38,499 bases of DNA, taken from positions 1 to 38,499 of IMG/VR virus record IMGVR_UViG_3300032242_000653; one strand, given 5' to 3'. The notes below the pieces were generated by a model that was given only the letters and a program-made list of their open reading frames with translations, had not been told where the DNA came from and searched no databases. Shown here in pieces: positions 10,901 through 18,098 of the stretch (the first letter of the stretch is position 1; each line of letters begins with the position of its first letter). Both the position numbers and the translations under genes were made by a program. This DNA is from a virus.

Positions 10901-13367
10901 GTTTAATGCCTGGGCTAAATTACATACTATTGGCAAGGGTGAAGGTGTAACTTTATTTAGTAAGATTAAAAACTATTATAAAACTATGAACATGTTTCAT
11001 AGAAAATTATTAAGCGAGTTAATTGAACGGTCAGATTTAGAAGGAGAGATTGATGATGCTACTACTCCTAAAGGTCGTTTAATGGCTGCAATTAATGCAC
11101 AGTTTGTAGAGCATGGTATTAAAAACTATTTCCCTTTAGGTCGTTACGGAGATTACTGGGTTTCTTTTGGTAAGGGTAAAGGTAAAGAATCTTATCGGTT
11201 TGAGAGTGAATTAGACCGTGAGAAGTTTAGAATTAAACGTACTGCCCAACTACAAGCTGCAGGTGATACTCGTACTTGGGAAGAACGTGTGACTGCTGGA
11301 GAAGCAGATATTGGGGAAGATTTACCAGCGCTAAGAAAAAATCTATCTGCTGATGAAACAGATACATTACGCAAAGTGTTAGGGATTATTGATTCTCAAT
11401 CTAAAAACACTTTAACTAAAGATGGGCTTAAAGATGCTGTGTATCAATTGTTCTTAGAAACTGCCCCAGAGCAAAGCTTCCGTAAACACTGGATGCATCG
11501 TAAAGAGATAGCTGGTTTTACTACCGATATGAAGCGCCACTTTATCAATACAGGTATTGCTCTTGCATCTCAATTATCTCGCCTTAAATATGGGGTAGAG
11601 ATTAATCAATTGATGGAAAATGCGGAAGAATACTTAAAGGGCAATCCATTAAAAGAACAAGTAGCCCCGTATATAAATGAGTTAAAACTACGCGTTAATG
11701 CTCTTACTAACCCTCCACCTAAAAATGATTATATTGGGTTAGTCAATGGTGCAACTCAAGCAGTATTCGCATGGACGTTATCTGCACCTGTTACTGCTAT
11801 CGTCGATATGACTGCTATGCCTATCTTTGGTTACAGTACTTTAGTACGTCATTTTGGTACGGTAGATGCAACTCTTGCGCTTACTAAACAGCTTCAAGTA
11901 TGGAAGTACTTTACTTTAATGGCAAAAAATAGTAAGGGTAAACGTATTCCACTAGGTCTAGGTATGGCACCGCATGTAAAAAATAACCCTATCTTATCTG
12001 CTGCATATAACGAGTTTGTACGTACTGAGTTACTTGAGAAAACAAGTTCACATGAACTTTTAGGTATGGCTAAGATGCCTTCTAACAGTACTAATATTCG
12101 TGCGGGAATGCATGCTACTGCAAATATATTAGGGTTTTTCTTTCATCAAACAGGTAGACTAAACCGTGAAATGATGGCACTTACTTCCTTTGAGTTAGCT
12201 TATAACAAAGCAGTTAAAGATGGTATGACACCAGGTATAGGTAATGAAGCATATTTACATGCAATTGATACGGCATTTACATTGACTAACAAAGCAATGT
12301 TTAACTATGATGCGTTTAATAGGCCAGGGCTATTTAGACCGTTGCCCCTACGAGTGATGTTCCAACTAAAAAGCTTTATACAATATTCTGTAGAGTTCGC
12401 TGCGGAGTCTATTAATACTGCAATTACTAACCCTGAACAACGCACTGGAGCAATTAAGCAAATACTAGTATCCACATTTATGATGCTATTGGCTGCTGGA
12501 GCTAGAGGATTGCTAGGATGGGATGACCTATGGACTATAATGCAGTATATCTATGAGTGCTTCCACCCAATGGGCAAGCAACAAAAGTTTACAAAACGAG
12601 ACATTAAACTATGGTTTGAGGGTGAAGTGCTTCCAAATACAGTAGGCAAAGAAAGAGCAGAGTTAATTCTTAAAGGGCCTTTATCCCATTACACAGGTAT
12701 AGACTTTTCTTCTCGTATATCATTGGCTAGTGTAGTATTACCCCAACGACAAGCATATGCTAACCTAATGGATTCATTTACTAGAAACCTTAACTATTTA
12801 GGCCCAACTGCTACTCTTATTAGTAACAAAGCACGTGCAGCAAGAGAATATGCTCAAGGTCACTATTGGGAAATGTGGGAACATTCACTTCCGTCTGCAT
12901 TTAGTAATCCTGTTGGAGCCGCACAATGGGCAAAAGAAGGTGTGCGTAACGAATACGATAGAGGCATTATTGTTAAGAAAGAAGATTTAACTAAATGGGA
13001 GTTGATGTGGAAAGCTTTAGGTGCTACCCCATTAAAAGTAGCAGAAGCACGAGAAGAAAACTTTAAGCTTAATAACGCTAAGTTAGAAATGCAACAACGT
13101 AAGCGTGAGATATTGGACAGAATAGTTCTTGAGTTAGAACGTAAGGATACTCCTGCACTTAACCGAGCATTAAGGGAAGTACCTAAATATAATAGGGATA
13201 ACCCATATCCTGAGTTCCAAATAACTCCAGATACTATTCGTTCATCTATAGATTCTCGTGTAACCAAACAGGCTAAAGAACTGCATGGGTTAGTATTACC
13301 TGATTCATTATATGCAGAAGTAAAGAAACTAGATAAGGCGGGCAAAAAAGAAGAGAAGCCTAAATGA
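4953..13367 (+). CDS. Giant polyvalent virion/ejection protein (2804 aa)
   Basis: The ATG follows GGGGG closely, and the 8.4 kb frame is uninterrupted. The N-terminus has a repeated short element (DPNFVNANAATKEAIFDK, then HYSAANAATQEAI). Residues 852-857 are HERGVH, which resembles but does not match a zincin HExxH. A domain around 1290-1340 contains NPWCLAVQTSYGESYLRR. Residues about 1160-1690 are encoded by markedly AT-richer DNA than the flanks. Hydrophobic segments lie near 2264-2298 and 2505-2530. A conserved-looking C-terminal element, NKAMFNYDAFNRPGLFR (from 2446), resembles sequences in large polyvalent phage proteins. By analogy with T7 gp16 or N4 giant proteins it may be packaged and injected with the DNA. 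Enzymatic function is unknown. Confidence 0.75.
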   Translation: MATLAEIYKDPNFVNANAATKEAIFDKFAGQDEHYSAANAATQEAIRNKWLSVAPAPAETPTATAAPTATPVAKETSIKAPLVEAKASPSVMPFAVTNKEMAEKFGTSDHRSPVERLIAQQESKAPTPSPYKTEGAFERAGLTTDPHEALIRSIANEDQFTNPVAKKAARKVAETNVAIASDKAKQAMRSGASEEEANQIFKEHIGSIAGASVAPESYEYQKEYAFKPNATVAGDLGNLARRAGVKGITGLEQGAGGVYKFVADMVDANAPGIDAKLEELKSKEQGLSASELHGTLAKDVASIFENAGSSIIQQLPALGGGLALKSGQEAFVLGNMFVNSFGQTYDDSRRQGLDTLDSAIRSTLYGSFEVLGEKVGLGSQMKALKGIADSLPTSKVKEFFIDSLKKEIPGELGTYTGQFATDKGFGLNKDAGLSEYFDGAVQTVLATLAQGGMMAGAGTAASYVGNKFDATTQADNRAALAKEDALAKWKEEGFIRHPKTEQAPEQPATQQSTVPGQPAANQQPTQTHAQAIQQMELNTRVAELESMGVPPDDAKDIATKEQNEKLGGTLENDSKYTDNRPAVFGVPVSNVPGGNATGPSATTTTGLEGTTLSATNAGAGEGTKPSALTELQSSPLYPTVKSLVATYPNITPEQVATSFKITVPQATQLIEAVKLETTEEAAPQTKAAVQNVLGLQTTDQAIQTEQVAPTQTAAKEEPIQQDEHLQQAKQVANQLRKLDPTNPLLERLRSTDVMPDEIAQAQDIVNTLAPKKEEQQAPTADEVNQTLQSIYTPAQLKANPPVVVNNYDELPESIREEAKGSGLKAFVDPATGKDYYVADKMTRDNIRGAIFHERGVHIGLTNLIGAFRVNVLANQIKNWATAPADTLEHKIATEAIAAANASGEEQGSPRYNEEVIAYFTEIAVNKYNIDPLKYQPKEKRKVAEWLRNLWKNIAVAVRKINIDPSTLTSQDVVSLVQGASRVGTNRLEKAETKSVFTPEVLQDIQFAIGSSLVVAKEIGEAPVSLEDGSNKLQGSAKNLYNIVSQDNKYDNPITKTFINTFYENIKGVGIGINTKAFQTFTVVANVGDYFKPAKAIISQERLLRTLTPVANLQEALNISYRIRLIWNNPSYAARRESDLVSEKRERLASESAEFAHKYYFAETELGPHSETFKQLEILLKYALNKYTMAGDKLIIMSSDNEYMPVSFGSTRFGGSNLDDTEIEAVKLFCDEFKDSIFNGMSIKQAFNDAHNKILLAPRTSEIENKLGPTKTGWMSFSDQGEAPVVKLVTSDVGRTAKNPWCLAVQTSYGESYLRRFNFYVYLENANSLISVLVDKQTLQPITSEKAWFGLGESQNILPEHEYIKNTLPTLIAPINGAETTSDNTPNQDAVFTKTENLFKKALSGDKGTIKSLLSYDLYKSPEEIGALLQNQDNSVFKVTKEIFDGLKEHDLNIPAINILGMSKNIAKKFQEVKYNLEKIKNQVSYYDTYITALFPELNKLADENGDITINPKRILLYTIEETIPKDIFKDAEELLAKYGIKTNIYEHIAPYYQKGNEVPGTLSAIQEIKDYFFDVGHELYKIITDKKANNTATEHEINRDGHGLLRDAIEPIRKWVSDNTSLNRYDINTIATINIYDEASIGSLVKINNKFTMLETLKDILDDLYTDHNLGNSPLNTQFLDEYKQKKLPTILPKMVDAGTGAIAKAIADENKPKLLGSKAKLPSNIKNLWATAKAEMYHLIQNGNTNMGAVIAQTRQALGTKAKQLTQSHYELAFRAATAQLKKEAAIAKRKAPKPFVNPNKVKIGLAQNIDEIEPEITDVAEDLVLSPAPFASNKIKTLTLAALRTANNKTKRAVAWEVSTGFLIEKLINDYKIPYVGQLNKTINNMNVMYGTMMSAVSKLQDEWEAFGRTDPEANYLLNIVQLYSTLEDIDPTTFTTLQDALTSDPELVRLRSEQTNAPTMQKKHALTKPIQRRTKAVTEMFNAWAKLHTIGKGEGVTLFSKIKNYYKTMNMFHRKLLSELIERSDLEGEIDDATTPKGRLMAAINAQFVEHGIKNYFPLGRYGDYWVSFGKGKGKESYRFESELDREKFRIKRTAQLQAAGDTRTWEERVTAGEADIGEDLPALRKNLSADETDTLRKVLGIIDSQSKNTLTKDGLKDAVYQLFLETAPEQSFRKHWMHRKEIAGFTTDMKRHFINTGIALASQLSRLKYGVEINQLMENAEEYLKGNPLKEQVAPYINELKLRVNALTNPPPKNDYIGLVNGATQAVFAWTLSAPVTAIVDMTAMPIFGYSTLVRHFGTVDATLALTKQLQVWKYFTLMAKNSKGKRIPLGLGMAPHVKNNPILSAAYNEFVRTELLEKTSSHELLGMAKMPSNSTNIRAGMHATANILGFFFHQTGRLNREMMALTSFELAYNKAVKDGMTPGIGNEAYLHAIDTAFTLTNKAMFNYDAFNRPGLFRPLPLRVMFQLKSFIQYSVEFAAESINTAITNPEQRTGAIKQILVSTFMMLLAAGARGLLGWDDLWTIMQYIYECFHPMGKQQKFTKRDIKLWFEGEVLPNTVGKERAELILKGPLSHYTGIDFSSRISLASVVLPQRQAYANLMDSFTRNLNYLGPTATLISNKARAAREYAQGHYWEMWEHSLPSAFSNPVGAAQWAKEGVRNEYDRGIIVKKEDLTKWELMWKALGATPLKVAEAREENFKLNNAKLEMQQRKREILDRIVLELERKDTPALNRALREVPKYNRDNPYPEFQITPDTIRSSIDSRVTKQAKELHGLVLPDSLYAEVKKLDKAGKKEEKPK

Positions 13368-13390
13368 AAAACCCCCGCACAGGGCGGGGG
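13367..13390 (-). terminator. Rho-independent terminator of the leftward operon
   Basis: A 7-bp GC stem, CCCCCGC / GCGGGGG (13372-13378 and 13384-13390) with a 5-base loop, is followed on the minus strand by five T (13367-13371). On the plus strand the hairpin is preceded by five A but has no T tract after it, so the main activity should be on leftward transcripts; it abuts the stop of the giant gene and may also stop rightward ones. Confidence 0.85.
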
Positions 13391-13460
13391 GTAGAGCAGA
13401 GGAAGGAGCTAACTTCCGAGGAGAGCAGAGGAGAGGGGTTCTGCTAAGTCCAAATATATC
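13391..13460. other. Convergent intergenic region with two small inverted repeats
   Basis: Purine-rich spacer between the convergent operons. It holds GGAAG/CTTCC (13401-13405 and 13413-13417) and AGCAGA/TCTGCT (13424-13429 and 13440-13445), plus two copies of GAGCAGAGGA or a close variant. These may fold in the 3' end of either transcript. No reading frame is seen. Confidence 0.5.
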
Positions 13461-13655
13461 CTATACTCTCCAGATACGCAAGCCTTTTATATTATCTTCT
13501 ATGGATATTTTTATCATTACATCCATCTTTAACCGTTTAGTTACTTCCAGTACGTGTTTTTTAGCTGAAGTGCAATCAAGGCAGGGTATAAAAAATGATG
13601 TGCCTGCCTTGAAGTTTTTCCAGTTAATATCGTAGCTTACATTCTCAATTAGCAT
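13461..13655 (-). CDS. Conserved-type small phage protein, unknown function
   Basis: A 64-residue protein whose start lies 11 bases inside the end of the primase-helicase gene, so translation is probably coupled. It contains SFFIPCLDC (about 20-28), a lysine/arginine-rich middle and a GLRIWRV ending. The CLDC pair might bind metal, but no other ligands are seen. It is the last gene before the terminator. I do not recognise a characterised family. Confidence 0.7.
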   Translation of the reverse strand: MLIENVSYDINWKNFKAGTSFFIPCLDCTSAKKHVLEVTKRLKMDVMIKISIEDNIKGLRIWRV

Positions 13656-16491
13656 TTACCAGTTCGGGTGCAATAAAGTTATCAATATTAATAAAGTCTG
13701 CTGAACTGCAATCAAACATCAATGCACGAGTAGCTGGTGACGTTACCTTCATACCTTTAGACATACGTTTATTAAGTGCTCCTAAATAAACACCACTGCT
13801 TTCTAGCTTCTGCAATACATCTTTATAGTGGGTTTGGCTTTCTACGCAATCTTTACGAAATGCTGATGCTGCTATATACATCTTTTTAGTATCAGGCTCA
13901 TATCTAATAAGTAATTCACCTCTAGGTTCTAGGGTAGGTAGCGCATGCATATTAGTACGTGAGTCAGCTTCATCGTTTACTACCAAGATATTTTGCATAT
14001 GGCGGTTAATAAAGTCACCAATAACTGATGCAGAATTACTTGCTGGGGCTTTAACATCTTCACGTAACCCTTCTAGCATAGCACATGACCATTTATAGAT
14101 TGCCTTCATATCCCAATCAAGTAGCCCTAAGTTACGTGCCAACATACCGCCAGCAATGTTACATGCAATAGTAGCAGACCAAAAACGTTCACGACCAGTA
14201 AGGTTCATTTCCTTGTCAATCTTTTGCTGGATACCACGCATACCATTAACTGCTTCTTCTAGGTTATTAACTAGGTATGCTGCATAAATATCGCCCGCAT
14301 GCCCGTAGTTTTCTTTTAGCTGGTGGTCAAACATCTCTTTCGCAATTTGCGGAGGGATAAGATTAGATGGTTCAATCTTGTACTCTAACAAACGCATCAT
14401 TTCACCATCAGGGTCATTCTTATGGATACCAAGTTTCTCGTAGAAGCTAGCATTTGATGTAGCTACTGATATGGTCTGCCATGTAGTTGTATTGGTGCGT
14501 AGTTCATTTACTGCAGCTTTTGCACGGTTTGCACCGCGACCCTGTGACATAGCATAAGCTAGGTTTGAAAAATCTGCTGGTGACATGTTAGTAATTTCAT
14601 CCACAGTAAATGGGATGTTGTTCATCACACCTAATTGAATCATCTTCGCTGCCATAGTATCTCTTGCGATTGCAGCTAGTCCATCGGGATGCCCGTATAC
14701 ACTATTTGCCATGTATAACGCAGTTGATTTACCTGTGCCCGACGTAGTATGGATAAGGTTAATGATTGCACCTTTATGCCCTGTAAACTTAAATAATGGC
14801 GCACCAAAAGCACTCAATGCAGCGAACGCATTAGCTTCAAGCCCTGGGGTTCCGTATATATCAAATACTTCTTTCCATTTTTCAAATGTACCCTTTTGTA
14901 CCATGAAATCTGCAAACATCTTTGTTTGGCTAGATGGTGGACTATGGAATGTACCATCTTTTGTAATCTCTCTATTACCGATAATAAATTTACTATCTTT
15001 ATCTGCCCATCCGAATTGGTTTCTCATATGCTCTACTCTCGTAATATATTGGTCTTCTTTAACGAACTTCATTAAAAAGTTTGCTAGCTCTTTCATTTGG
15101 TTAGGCATTGCTGCCACACCATTATTTGCTAGTACTTCTCGTAATTGCTCTTTAACTGATATAACTGATAGCGGTACAACAAACTCATGTACACCATCTC
15201 TAGGTAAATGCAACCTCAAGAGTACTAAGTGCCCGATATTTGGGTCGGGGTCTTTCATACGTTTAACTATGTACAGGTCATGCTCGTACACACATATAGG
15301 TTCTACTTCGTCATCTTTATCAAAAGGCATTAAGTAAATGCCACCGTTCTTCCCTCTAAAATATGGGTGTGGGTATGGTGGTATCTTAAATGTAGTAAGT
15401 TCTTCATCGCCTTTTAGGTCTTTGACTAACTCAACTACTTCATCACTATCTGCCTCTACAATCTCTGCGCCCAATGACAATGGGGTATTGATACGACCTT
15501 TCCATTTACATCCATCACAACCGCCTGGATTATTTTTCTCAAACGTAACACAAGCATGTGCGCTCTCAGAATGGTTAGCCTTAGCTTCAGTTCTTTCGGG
15601 CGTATAGTCGTGGTACTGATTTGAAATTTTATGGATAGCCGTATCCCTATCCTCACATCTATGGGCAATAGATAACGCATCAAACCATAATGGTTCTGGA
15701 ATGCTATTTTGGTTCTGGTAACAATATAAAAGTTGTTGACATCCTTCTTCCTTAGCACTACGTACCATAATCTTGCTAAACTTAAATACTTTATTCTCTC
15801 TAAGCGATTTAGCAAGTGGACTTAGTTCTTTGTTCTGACGAGGTTCAAATACAACTTCTTTTACTCCCAATAAAGCCCTAAACTCTTCATACCCTATATC
15901 ATCCGCATCCCGTAATACAGATACGGACTTAGGTGGAGTATCTTTAAAGTTAAGTGTACCTGGTACTCTAAGTACACGTGCTGCTTCAAATACACTTGCA
16001 TCTACATATAGATTATGAATATTACATAACTCGTTCAAACGTGCTGCAACTGGTTCCCATGCTGCTCGGTCTACTGCTTCTTTTAAAGGCCAATAGGCAT
16101 GGATACCCCTACCCGAATTAACTAATAAAGGCGGGGGCAAACCGATTAAATTACAAAAAGTAGTCAGCTCAGCAATTGCAGTTTCTTGGTTTATATATCC
16201 AGCAGGTCTATTCGTCTTCTCGTTGACAATCGCTTTCGTCTCCCCGCAATCCAAGTCAATCCAAAATGCTTTAATTAACTTAACATTGTTCTTAGTACGA
16301 TTGTTTTCGTCACCGAATTTTGAACATCCAAAATAAACATCCCTACCTTGAGCTACATATTCCTGAGCCAACTTATCAAACTCTTCGCGCGTTTCTACGA
16401 GCTTCTGTATAGGCGATTTACCATTCAATCCAAGAATTGCATAGCGTCCATCGGCAGCAAGCACCCTTGATAATAAATCAACATTATTCAT
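13645..16491 (-). CDS. Primase-helicase (AEP-type primase fused to DUF927-like ATPase)
   Basis: A 948-residue replication protein. The N-terminal part looks like an archaeo-eukaryotic primase: WIDLDC (77-82) supplies the catalytic DxD, SGRGIHAYW (126-134) the S-x-H element, and D164 with R172/R175 follow. A cysteine cluster at 314, 325 and 328 in a CVTFEKNNPGGCDGC context resembles a primase zinc element. The C-terminal part is a P-loop ATPase: Walker A SGTGKST (584-590), Walker B FTVDEIT (about 628-634), then a sensor-like VATSNASF. It should make RNA/DNA primers and unwind DNA at the fork, working with the polymerase at 24168-25991. It is preceded by a weak AAGAGA ribosome site. Family is clear from motifs; the exact subfamily is inferred. 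Confidence 0.88.
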   Translation of the reverse strand: MNNVDLLSRVLAADGRYAILGLNGKSPIQKLVETREEFDKLAQEYVAQGRDVYFGCSKFGDENNRTKNNVKLIKAFWIDLDCGETKAIVNEKTNRPAGYINQETAIAELTTFCNLIGLPPPLLVNSGRGIHAYWPLKEAVDRAAWEPVAARLNELCNIHNLYVDASVFEAARVLRVPGTLNFKDTPPKSVSVLRDADDIGYEEFRALLGVKEVVFEPRQNKELSPLAKSLRENKVFKFSKIMVRSAKEEGCQQLLYCYQNQNSIPEPLWFDALSIAHRCEDRDTAIHKISNQYHDYTPERTEAKANHSESAHACVTFEKNNPGGCDGCKWKGRINTPLSLGAEIVEADSDEVVELVKDLKGDEELTTFKIPPYPHPYFRGKNGGIYLMPFDKDDEVEPICVYEHDLYIVKRMKDPDPNIGHLVLLRLHLPRDGVHEFVVPLSVISVKEQLREVLANNGVAAMPNQMKELANFLMKFVKEDQYITRVEHMRNQFGWADKDSKFIIGNREITKDGTFHSPPSSQTKMFADFMVQKGTFEKWKEVFDIYGTPGLEANAFAALSAFGAPLFKFTGHKGAIINLIHTTSGTGKSTALYMANSVYGHPDGLAAIARDTMAAKMIQLGVMNNIPFTVDEITNMSPADFSNLAYAMSQGRGANRAKAAVNELRTNTTTWQTISVATSNASFYEKLGIHKNDPDGEMMRLLEYKIEPSNLIPPQIAKEMFDHQLKENYGHAGDIYAAYLVNNLEEAVNGMRGIQQKIDKEMNLTGRERFWSATIACNIAGGMLARNLGLLDWDMKAIYKWSCAMLEGLREDVKAPASNSASVIGDFINRHMQNILVVNDEADSRTNMHALPTLEPRGELLIRYEPDTKKMYIAASAFRKDCVESQTHYKDVLQKLESSGVYLGALNKRMSKGMKVTSPATRALMFDCSSADFINIDNFIAPELVNAN

Positions 16492-16508
16492 ACAGTTCTC
16501 TTTTAGTA

Positions 16509-16745
16509 TTATTTATATTGGAGGTCAGCGATTAACTTTTGTATAACAGGGTTGTAATCTGCATGAGGGTTGTACACCCCCATAAACCAGTTATACACAG
16601 TTTGTTTGCTAACCCCCATACGCACAGAGACTAAAGTTACAGGAATATCTAGCGCAATACAAAGACGACCTAGTGCAACACCCAAGCGTGAATCATCTGC
16701 CTGTTTGTTTATATGTATTATTCTTGCGCTGTATCCGTAGCTCAT
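16509..16745 (-). CDS. Small helix-turn-helix DNA-binding protein
   Basis: A 78-residue protein with a recognisable helix-turn-helix at about 33-56 (DIPVTLVSVRMGVSKQTVYN), the second helix carrying SKQTVYNWF as in Cro/C1-type or XRE proteins. The start overlaps the stop of the upstream gene (TAATG). It sits in the replication operon between the ssDNA-binding-like gene and the primase-helicase. It may regulate phage transcription or load replication proteins. It is one of two candidates for binding the 16-base palindromes described here; nothing in the sequence proves this. Confidence 0.75.
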   Translation of the reverse strand: MSYGYSARIIHINKQADDSRLGVALGRLCIALDIPVTLVSVRMGVSKQTVYNWFMGVYNPHADYNPVIQKLIADLQYK

Positions 16746-17629
16746 TAGTCTTCATCGCTCCATGCACTTACTACATCAGCCAAGTTTTTCTTTTCTACTG
16801 GTGGTGGAGTAGGTTTAGAGGATGCGCGTTTTACTGGCTCTTCAATAACACTTTCTTTCGGAGTAGTAGGTGCAAACTCTTCTTTAGCTGCTGGCGGTAA
16901 TTTCTTAACGCCGTCTTGTGCCGCAACTGTGAAGGTTACTGCATTTACTGCTTCTACTGAACCACCTGCGCGGGTTGCAACGTTTTCTTCTTCAGGGGTT
17001 AAATGACGTACTGGGGTAAAGAGTAATGTATTAACATCTGACTTCTCATCAAAGCTAATCTCTGTAACGATACGGTCAATACTTTCGGTATTAGCACTCA
17101 AGAAAGTTAAATAGCTTTCAAATGGATGTGTGCGGTTCTCGCCCTTACCAAACAATGAAGTAGATGCTAAGTTCATTTGATAGACTTCGCCGTATGGGTC
17201 GTTTTCCATAATTACTGCAATACGACGTTGGTATGCACAAGCACGACGAGTACCACCACCAGACCCAGCAATGTTTTGTGGGCATGAAGCGCAATTTGAT
17301 GCCTGTGGATTGCCAGCTTTTTCATCAGGTTTGTCACCAAGATTAGACCAGCAATCAGGTACAGTTGGAGTACCATTTGGGTCATATGCCTCTTCGTAAT
17401 ATTGGCGTGATACGCGTGGTAATACATTAACAATAATTACGTTAATAGAGTCGCTTTTAAGTTTACCAACTTCTTCGCCATTAACTAAACGACGAAATAC
17501 GCCATTACGTGCAGTTAAACGACGGCTTACATTACTACTACGGGTTGCAAGGGATTTAGCTAACTCTGATAGACCTTCACCACGACTAGCTACAGGAATA
17601 TCATTCTTAAAAATACTTAAGTTACTCAT
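16745..17629 (-). CDS. Probable single-stranded DNA-binding protein
   Basis: A 294-residue protein preceded by GGAG and overlapping the upstream stop by one base. Residues about 55-240 look like an alternating beta fold, interrupted by a four-cysteine site (C93, C113, C116, C131) that probably binds zinc. The C-terminal 55 residues are a Pro/Glu/Lys linker ending in an acidic, aromatic tip, SAWSDED. A flexible linker with an acidic tail is typical of phage ssDNA-binding proteins (T7 gp2.5 and others), where the tail contacts polymerase and helicase. Its place next to primase and helicase genes supports this. Assignment rests on architecture and context, not on a known motif. Confidence 0.6.
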   Translation of the reverse strand: MSNLSIFKNDIPVASRGEGLSELAKSLATRSSNVSRRLTARNGVFRRLVNGEEVGKLKSDSINVIIVNVLPRVSRQYYEEAYDPNGTPTVPDCWSNLGDKPDEKAGNPQASNCASCPQNIAGSGGGTRRACAYQRRIAVIMENDPYGEVYQMNLASTSLFGKGENRTHPFESYLTFLSANTESIDRIVTEISFDEKSDVNTLLFTPVRHLTPEEENVATRAGGSVEAVNAVTFTVAAQDGVKKLPPAAKEEFAPTTPKESVIEEPVKRASSKPTPPPVEKKNLADVVSAWSDED

Positions 17630-18030
17630 TATTTGCTCCTTCTAACTACGATTGAATACTTGCTATCTGCCATTAAACCAGCAGGGTGCAAGTCGGGATT
17701 TTCCTCAAGAAACTGCTTCATGTTTGTTTGGTGAATACGTTTCTCAAGTAGCGAATACACATCATTTTTGTGAATAAAATCGTACATAGATTCCCAATCG
17801 GAAGTCCAATAACGTGTATCCACTTTACGAATGATAGTTCCCGCTTTTGTTTTGATGCTATCTGCTTGCTGTGAATGGCAAATATCTAGCATCTCTTCGG
17901 CAAGTAAGTCCATCTGCTCTTTCAAGTCAGCGTCCTCACTTTCGTACTTCTCTTTTAACTCCGCACGTTTATCCCGTATCTTTATATAGATATTGGCTAA
18001 ATCCTCTGCGGATAGTTTTTCAACTGACAT
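17629..18030 (-). CDS. Conserved-type phage protein with N-terminal coiled coil
   Basis: A 133-residue protein with ATG preceded by AAGGAG. The first 55 residues are a charged helix with heptad-like Leu/Ile spacing. The second half has the distinctive stretch RYWTSDWESMYDFIHKND and HQTNMKQFLEENPD, followed by a KYSIVVRR strand. I recall similar sequences in other phages next to ssDNA-binding-like genes but cannot name a function; a replication or recombination accessory role is possible. It is the first gene after the promoter at 18070-18098. Confidence 0.65.
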   Translation of the reverse strand: MSVEKLSAEDLANIYIKIRDKRAELKEKYESEDADLKEQMDLLAEEMLDICHSQQADSIKTKAGTIIRKVDTRYWTSDWESMYDFIHKNDVYSLLEKRIHQTNMKQFLEENPDLHPAGLMADSKYSIVVRRSK

Positions 18031-18050
18031 ATTAGCTCCTTATTTGTGTG

Positions 18051-18064
18051 ATGGCGCTAGCCAT
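18051..18064. promoter_or_regulatory. Imperfect inverted repeat near the start of transcription
   Basis: ATGGC and GCCAT flank a 4-base centre, placed just downstream of the -10 box at 18070-18075. That is where a repressor operator or a leader hairpin would sit. Its function is inferred from position only. Confidence 0.35.
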
Positions 18065-18069
18065 AACTT

Positions 18070-18098
18070 ACTGTATCAAACCACTTAGACAATGTCAA
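18070..18098 (-). promoter_or_regulatory. Sigma70-type promoter for the replication genes
   Basis: On the minus strand TTGACA (18098-18093), a 17-base spacer, then TACAGT (18075-18070) preceded by TGA, an extended -10. It overlaps the end of the helicase gene and points to the gene starting at 18030. The -35 region reads TTGACATTGT, the same ten bases as in the promoter at 26839-26867. Confidence 0.7.

Noticed and set aside
14711-15607. Long plus-strand frames inside the primase-helicase gene
   Set aside because: They are antisense shadows of a gene with intact catalytic motifs; no ribosome sites and Ser/Cys-rich low-quality products.
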